Shown here: in pieces, positions 13,202-17,144 of the stretch
Layout of the letters: the number at the start of each line of letters is the position of its first letter
Numbering within the stretch: the first letter of the stretch is position 1
Assembly (NCBI GenBank): GCA_031400775.1
Contig: JANNQN010000279.1
Location: 1 to 17,144, forward strand
DNA length: 17,144 nucleotides
Source: PALSA-1355 sp031400775
Lineage (GTDB): Bacteria; Planctomycetota; Planctomycetia; Pirellulales; PALSA-1355
Direction of reading: 5' to 3'
Translations under genes and position numbers: made by a program
Notes under the pieces: generated by a model
The model's input: the letters and a program-made list of their open reading frames with translations, nothing else
What the model was told of the DNA's origin: nothing
Databases searched by the model: none

Positions 13202-15316
13202 CTACTGCACCTGAAACGATCGCGAGTGCGCTTCGAACTCGTGCAGCCTGCGATCGGCTTCGGTCTTGTACGTGCCACGATGCACGATCCGATAGGTGCC
13301 CGGCTGGGCATCGTCGGGAATCTCCCACTCGATCGTGGTCTGGTAGGGTGACTGAGCATCGACGCGCGCAAGCGGCGCCTTACCCAGCGGAGCAACACCG
13401 CTTGCCGGCTTAGCTTCGACGATCGGCGCCGCGCCGTTTTGCACGAAGCGGCATTTGATTTCCCAATCGCCGTCGCCCGCCACGTCCTTCCAACGGTCGC
13501 CGTCTTGCCGCTGGACAAAGGCGAAGCGGCGATCGGCGCGATATCCATTGTTGGGATTCCCGGTCCAAAACGACGCCGTCGCCCGCCCGCCACGATCGCA
13601 AACCGTCTCGACATCCTGCACGACGTCGGCGAAGTTCGCGCCCGAGGGCGCCCGGTCGAACGTCGTCTCCAGCGGAGTCGGGCGCACCGTGCCGCGAACA
13701 TCTCGGGGCGGATGATCGGAGTCGGATGGGCGGTCGCTGGCCAGATCCGCTGCCAGACTGGCGAACTCCTGTTGATAGGCGGCTTGCGTCCAAGGGCCGT
13801 ACAGCGTGGCGGCGCCTTCGTAGTGCTGCACTTCGTATTCCTCGCGCGTGGCGACGTAGCCGGCATAGTCGTTGGCATAGCCGGCGATCGCGACGTACTT
13901 GACGCCGGGCAGGGCCTGCCGGACGCTTTCGCGAAAACGGCGCCCGCTCATGGTTGTGAACTCGCCCGGCCCAATCACCAGTGCCAATTGTCCGATGCGA
14001 GCGACGCCCAGCGGAAGGATCTGCGGCAACACCGGCGGATCGGCCGCGCCCAACGCCAACAGAATCGGCTTGGGCTTGTGCATGCGGCGCAACTCCTCGC
14101 TGGCCGGAGGAAGCGGGGAGAGCACCTTGGCCAGGGTTTCGATCACCGGATCGCGCCGCAGCATCCCCTCTTTGAACAGCGGCTGACCGCCGCCGTCTTC
14201 GGTCGAGCCCGCGGCAAACGAATAGCCATAGGCCGCGGGCCCAGTTTGCTGCGGTCCGCTGTGGGTGAATGCATCACTCACGGTGAGCTTGGAGAAGTCG
14301 ACGTATGACTGGCGGTAGGCAATGCGTCCCAAGATTTCCTCGCTGGCCGAGTCGTACAGCCTGCGGGCGGCAGCCGCCTGGCGCTCGCCGATGATGCGCG
14401 TGCTGCGAAACTCGTTTCTGCCCGCCCTCCGCCGATCGAGGCTCAAGTTGGGCGTCACGTCGCCACCGTTGCTCTGGGCAAAGGCCGCCACGAACGGGCC
14501 GGCGGCGGATTTGTGTGCCCGCTCGAACTCGTAGGCCGCATAGCCCTTGTTGTCGCCCGATATCAAGTGGTTGTGAAAGGTCATCGAAGTCGGATGCACG
14601 GCGTGCCAATTGAGAATGCCGATCGGCTGGCCGTCGACCTCGAACTTGAGTAGCATCATCTGTGTGTCGACGTCGCCGGCGTATCGGCTCCGCTCTTGTT
14701 CCGGGTTTTGCAAGTAGGCCGTCGCCGAACGCTGGGCGCCGACGCCTTCAACCGGGCCTTCGGCCACCAAAATGCGAGCCGGACGCAGGTCTCGATGCGC
14801 CGCCATGATCGACGCCGCGATGCCCGACACCAGTGCGTCGTAATGCTCCTGGTAGAACGGCGAGCCCAGCGCCGAGTCGGCGCCATACTGCCAATAGCCG
14901 CCGGGCACGGCGTGAGTGTGCGTGGCGGCGATGACCACATTGTCGATTCGATATGCGTCGCCCAGCGACGCGCGTAGCTTGTCGAGCACCGACAAGAACA
15001 GCGAGTGCGTGACGCTTTGCAAATCGGTGGTCACAATCGCCAGCCGTCGCTCGCTATTGGCCTCGGCGACGACAAACGCCCGCGACCACTGCCGCAAGTG
15101 AATGCCGGCAGTGATCTGGTCCGGTCGGACATAGCCCAGCATTTTCATGCCGACGCAGGGCCCGGTAATGTTCGCGATGCCGCGGCCGACCAGGTAGCCG
15201 GTTTTTGGCTCCTCGGCCATGCCGGAAGAGTTCCAGGCGCCGAGCACGGCCAGCACCAGGAATGCGAAGCGTCGACTAAATAGCGAAGCACGGGACGGCG
15301 ATCGTGCGAGCTGCAT
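13202..15316 (-). CDS. Secreted neutral/alkaline ceramidase family protein
   Basis: This 704-residue protein starts with a signal peptide (SRRFAFLVLAVLGAWNSSGMA) and GAGG lies six bases before the ATG. It matches neutral ceramidase (amidohydrolysis of ceramide to sphingosine and fatty acid) along its length: GRGIANITGPCVGMKMLGYV, THTH (132-135), NWHAVHPTSM (zinc-type H241), SGDNKGYAAYEFE, GGDVTPN (284-290), GEFTTMSGRR (E452), YANDYAGYVATREEYEVQHY and a C-terminal Ig-like domain (EWEIPDDAQPGTYRIVHRGTY). The known zinc-ligand pattern (two His, Glu, Tyr) appears intact. The nucleophile position of the GDVSPN motif is Thr288 instead of Ser, so either Thr substitutes or the activity differs. It lies downstream of the truncated DUF1501 gene on the same strand with a 103-bp gap, and converges on the outer-membrane protein gene. 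Confidence 0.87.
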   Translation of the reverse strand: MQLARSPSRASLFSRRFAFLVLAVLGAWNSSGMAEEPKTGYLVGRGIANITGPCVGMKMLGYVRPDQITAGIHLRQWSRAFVVAEANSERRLAIVTTDLQSVTHSLFLSVLDKLRASLGDAYRIDNVVIAATHTHAVPGGYWQYGADSALGSPFYQEHYDALVSGIAASIMAAHRDLRPARILVAEGPVEGVGAQRSATAYLQNPEQERSRYAGDVDTQMMLLKFEVDGQPIGILNWHAVHPTSMTFHNHLISGDNKGYAAYEFERAHKSAAGPFVAAFAQSNGGDVTPNLSLDRRRAGRNEFRSTRIIGERQAAAARRLYDSASEEILGRIAYRQSYVDFSKLTVSDAFTHSGPQQTGPAAYGYSFAAGSTEDGGGQPLFKEGMLRRDPVIETLAKVLSPLPPASEELRRMHKPKPILLALGAADPPVLPQILPLGVARIGQLALVIGPGEFTTMSGRRFRESVRQALPGVKYVAIAGYANDYAGYVATREEYEVQHYEGAATLYGPWTQAAYQQEFASLAADLASDRPSDSDHPPRDVRGTVRPTPLETTFDRAPSGANFADVVQDVETVCDRGGRATASFWTGNPNNGYRADRRFAFVQRQDGDRWKDVAGDGDWEIKCRFVQNGAAPIVEAKPASGVAPLGKAPLARVDAQSPYQTTIEWEIPDDAQPGTYRIVHRGTYKTEADRRLHEFEAHSRSFQVQ

Positions 15317-15419
15317 GGCATGCCTCGAGAATCCGTGCTGGAAGTCGCTTGCCCTGGATCGACGATCCCGCCGGCGGTCATCTTACGCCGTCGCACTCGC
15401 GGCGTACAACTCGCATGGC
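15317..15419 (-). other. Spacer between the DUF1501 remnant and the ceramidase gene
   Basis: A 103-bp gap between two leftward genes. I see no hairpin with a T-run and no clear promoter boxes; only GAGG next to the ceramidase start is recognisable. Confidence 0.35.
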
Positions 15420-16538
15420 TCAGATCAGCTCGCGGATCGGCTCGCCTTCGGACAGAACATGCACGGGTCGGCCGGTGAAGTCGCTGATCGCCGAGCGATA
15501 GTCGATGCCCAGGTGGCGATAGATCGTGGCCAGCAGATCTTTGGGAGTCAGGGGCCGCTCGACGGGGTATTCTGCCTTCGAAGTCGTCGCGCCGACGACC
15601 TGACCCATCCGAAGCCCGCCGCCCGAGATCAGGGCCGATTGGGCCGCCGGCCAATGGTCGCGGCCCAACACTCCCTGGGGACTGGCAAGTCGCGGGGTGC
15701 GGCCGAACTCGCCGACCGCCACGACCATGATCTTGCGGTCCAAGCCGCGGGTGTAGATATCCTCGATCAGGGCCGATAGCCCCTGGTCCATGAACGGCGC
15801 CCGCCACCGCATCGCGCCTTCCAAGTTCCATCCCGTGGCCGGGTTGGCGTGGTCATCCCAACTGAAATAGATCGGGTTCGAGGGAACTGGCGAAAGAGCG
15901 TCGATCGTGATCACGCTGGCGCCGGCCTCGGCCAGCCGGCGGGCGAGCAAACAACTCTGACCCCACAGATGCCGGCCATAGCGATCGCGCGTGTCGGGCG
16001 TTTCCTTGTCGATCGCAAAAGCGTCGGCCACGGCCCGGCTGGTCAACAACTGAAAGGCCTGGTCGCGAAACTGATCGGTGGCGTCTAGCGCGCCGTGCAG
16101 ATCCTGGGCGCGGCGATAGCGATCCAACTGGCCAACCAATCCGCGACGATCGCCCAGCCGCGTGCCGTCGATACCCGCATCGAGCGACAGATTGGGCGGC
16201 CGAAAATTGAGTGCCGAGGGGTCGCCGGCCGCAAAACCTGAGTGGGTCATTCCCAAGTACGTGGGCTGCACCATGAACGGCACGCGCGGAATGCCCACGT
16301 ATTGCGGCAGGCCGCTGGTGGACGTTCCGCGCAGCCGGCTGGCGATCATGCCGAAATCGGGATGGTCGCTCTTGGCCGTCGAAGTGACGTCTTCCTTGGC
16401 TGGCGTCTTGCCGGTCAGCACCTCGATCGAGCCGTCGTTGTGCGACGACATCTGGTGACACAGCGAGCGAACGAGCGAGATGCGATGACCCAGCTTGGCT
16501 TGCAGCGGAAAGACCTCGCAAATGTTCATTCCGGGCAC
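15420..16538 (-). CDS. DUF1501 family protein, 5'-truncated (probable pseudogene)
   Basis: The readable protein matches DUF1501, a planctomycete-rich family of the alkaline-phosphatase/sulfatase fold: PGMNICEVFPLQAKLGHRIS, LVRSLCHQMSSHNDGS, HPDFGMIASRL, PTYLGMTHSGF, DRYGRHLWGQSCLLARRL, a conserved W-D-D-H cluster, VVAVGEFGRTPRL, GRDHWPAAQSALISGGGL and LTPKDLLATIYRHLGID. The first usable start is GTG at 16538, yet same-frame homology (DAPSEYRGPLRPIKTTV) continues upstream to about 16586, where an unrelated gene begins. The usual first ~70 residues are missing: the Tat-type signal and the GGPSQLDxFD metal-site strand. It is probably non-functional unless expressed as a fragment. Function of the family is unproven; members usually sit with DUF1553/DUF1549 proteins, absent here. 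The ceramidase gene follows after 103 bp. Confidence 0.8.
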   Translation of the reverse strand: MPGMNICEVFPLQAKLGHRISLVRSLCHQMSSHNDGSIEVLTGKTPAKEDVTSTAKSDHPDFGMIASRLRGTSTSGLPQYVGIPRVPFMVQPTYLGMTHSGFAAGDPSALNFRPPNLSLDAGIDGTRLGDRRGLVGQLDRYRRAQDLHGALDATDQFRDQAFQLLTSRAVADAFAIDKETPDTRDRYGRHLWGQSCLLARRLAEAGASVITIDALSPVPSNPIYFSWDDHANPATGWNLEGAMRWRAPFMDQGLSALIEDIYTRGLDRKIMVVAVGEFGRTPRLASPQGVLGRDHWPAAQSALISGGGLRMGQVVGATTSKAEYPVERPLTPKDLLATIYRHLGIDYRSAISDFTGRPVHVLSEGEPIRELI

Positions 16539-16583
16539 TGTGGTCTTGATCGGACGTAGCGGCCCGCGATATTCGCTCGGTGC

Positions 16584-16595
16584 GTCAACGTTCGA
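16584..16595 (-). other. Deletion-type junction between two truncated genes
   Basis: On the minus strand the small exported protein reads KANVER then TGA, while the +1-shifted frame picks up in the middle of DUF1501 homology at DAPSEYRGP. The junction sequence is AACGTCGAACGTTGAC, containing AACGT twice. Loss of one gene's 3' part and the other's 5' part in a single deletion explains this best; the deleted length is unknown and may include whole genes. Confidence 0.6.
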
Positions 16596-16854
16596 CGTTG
16601 GCCTTCACATCGCCGCCCTGACCGGTGCCGAAATGGAAGAAGACGACCTCGGCGGCGCCCTTCTTCTCCTTGTCCTCGACCTTGAGCTCGGCCTTGCGCA
16701 TCGCCGAAGTCGTCGGCACCCACGTCCATGCGGCCGGCCGGGTGAATTTGAGCCCGCCGGCGGCGAACTCGGTCGGCGCATCAGCGGCAATCACGGCGGA
16801 GGACGCAACCAGCAGCATGGAAGCGCCGGCAAACAGCGAGCAGAGCAATTTCAT
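16585..16854 (-). CDS. Small exported protein, C-terminally truncated (probable pseudogene)
   Basis: From the ATG at 16854 this encodes 89 residues: a signal peptide (MKLLCSLFAGASMLLVASSA plus VIA, cut before ADAPTEF) and the start of a small domain (AAGGLKFTRPAAWTWVPTTS, MRKAELKVEDKEKKGAAEVV, FFHFGTGQGGDVKANVER). I recognise this as the N-terminal part of an uncharacterised planctomycete exported family, where the GQGGxVxANxxRW stretch normally continues for about another hundred residues. Here it stops at TGA exactly where a Trp codon (TGG) would be expected, and DUF1501 sequence begins. Function is unknown. A more upstream in-frame ATG at 16950 would put the signal peptide inside the protein, so 16854 is preferred. 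Confidence 0.6.
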   Translation of the reverse strand: MKLLCSLFAGASMLLVASSAVIAADAPTEFAAGGLKFTRPAAWTWVPTTSAMRKAELKVEDKEKKGAAEVVFFHFGTGQGGDVKANVER

Positions 16855-16891
16855 GCGGACCAGCGAAGCAGAGGCGAATCCGGTGGTCAAG

Positions 16892-16909
16892 GCCGCCATC
16901 CTTGGCGGC
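16892..16909. repeat. Perfect 7-bp hairpin in the intergenic region before the sigma factor
   Basis: GCCGCCA (16892-16898) and TGGCGGC (16903-16909) pair around a 4-base loop. Read on the plus strand it is followed by TGATTTT, like a weak intrinsic terminator ahead of the sigma-factor gene; read on the minus strand it lies 38 bases before the ATG of the small exported protein, in its leader. Either role is possible. Confidence 0.4.
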
Positions 16910-16997
16910 TGATTTTCCCACCGGGGAGCAGCCTTGGCCACGTCTGGCAAATTTCTTTGTCGGAAATCTTCCCGTGCGGCTTCCTACTCGCAGACAA

Positions 16998-17144
16998 ATG
17001 AGCGCCGACCAGGATCAGTGGCTGCGGGAGTTTGCGACCAACCGTTCGGAGGCGTCGTTTGCCGCGCTCGTCCGCGCGCATGTCGACCTGGTCTATTCCG
17101 CCGCACGCCGAATTGCGGCCGGTGACACCCACCTGGCCGAGGAC
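16998..17144 (+). CDS. ECF-type RNA polymerase sigma factor, N-terminal part, cut by the right edge
   Basis: The frame from ATG 16998 is open to the end of the window and gives 49 residues: MSADQDQWLREFATNRSEAS followed by FAALVRAHVDLVYSAARRIA and AGDTHLAED. The F-xxLV-xxHVDLVYSAA-R stretch with LAED is the start of sigma-70 region 2 (helices 2.1-2.2) as found in the planctomycete-rich ECF families; the next residues are expected to be VTQxVF. These factors bind core polymerase and direct it to a small regulon, usually with an anti-sigma domain or a neighbouring regulator. Neither can be seen here. It is divergent from the small exported gene (143 bp between starts). No strong ribosome site precedes the ATG. 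Confidence 0.8.
   Translation, partial: MSADQDQWLREFATNRSEASFAALVRAHVDLVYSAARRIAAGDTHLAED

Noticed and set aside
13439..14308. 289-codon plus-strand frame opposite the ceramidase
   Set aside because: Antisense to a protein with many conserved ceramidase motifs; no motif of its own.
16585..16854. Programmed frameshift fusing the small exported protein to DUF1501
   Set aside because: No slippery run at the junction, and both domains are incomplete there; a deletion is simpler.
1..17144. CRISPR array, tRNA, rRNA, insertion sequence or phage genes
   Set aside because: No regularly spaced repeats, cloverleaf-like sequence, transposase motif or terminal inverted repeats were seen on either strand.

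Overview
The window is high-GC bacterial DNA with the gene content of a planctomycete, most likely a Pirellulales-type member. Evidence: a surface protein with the planctomycete N-terminal LEDRRLL-type motif and a dockerin-like calcium loop; a Ser/Thr kinase carrying a C-terminal FGE-sulfatase-like domain; a very long secreted WD40/Ig-like/caspase-fold protein; a DUF1501 protein; and an ECF sigma factor with the HVDLVYSAA-type region 2 common in this phylum. No rRNA, tRNA, CRISPR array, insertion sequence or phage gene was seen.

Layout. Bases 1-735 (or 813), minus: N-terminal part of a family 39-like membrane glycosyltransferase running off the left edge. Bases 814-1100: non-coding, with a decayed ~50-bp direct repeat. 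Bases 1101-3119, plus: secreted parallel beta-helix protein ending in a dockerin-like module. Bases 3195-4274, minus: RMD1/YagE-like (DUF155) membrane-anchored protein. Bases 4275-4473: divergent promoter region containing a perfect 9-2-9 palindrome. Bases 4474-6333 and 6330-11720, plus: a translationally coupled pair (ATGA overlap), a transmembrane Ser/Thr kinase followed by a 1796-residue exported protein. Bases 11721-11954: leader with a strong hairpin. Bases 11955-13190, plus: outer-membrane beta-barrel protein. Bases 13202-15316, minus, convergent with it: secreted neutral ceramidase. Bases 15420-16854, minus: two truncated genes joined head to tail, a small exported protein lacking its C-terminus and a DUF1501 protein lacking its N-terminus. 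Bases 16998-17144, plus: start of an ECF sigma factor cut by the right edge.

The most distinctive unit is the kinase pair. The kinase keeps all its catalytic residues inside the cell. Its extracytoplasmic FGE-like domain has no active-site cysteine pair, and the caspase-fold C-terminus of its partner has lost both the catalytic His and Cys (both read Gln). This looks like an envelope sensing or scaffolding device: an active kinase joined to two enzyme folds reused as non-catalytic modules. That role is inferred from domain content and gene coupling. Other points to examine are Thr in place of the usual nucleophilic Ser in the ceramidase motif, the deletion-type junction inside the DUF1501 gene, and the regulatory dyads between genes.
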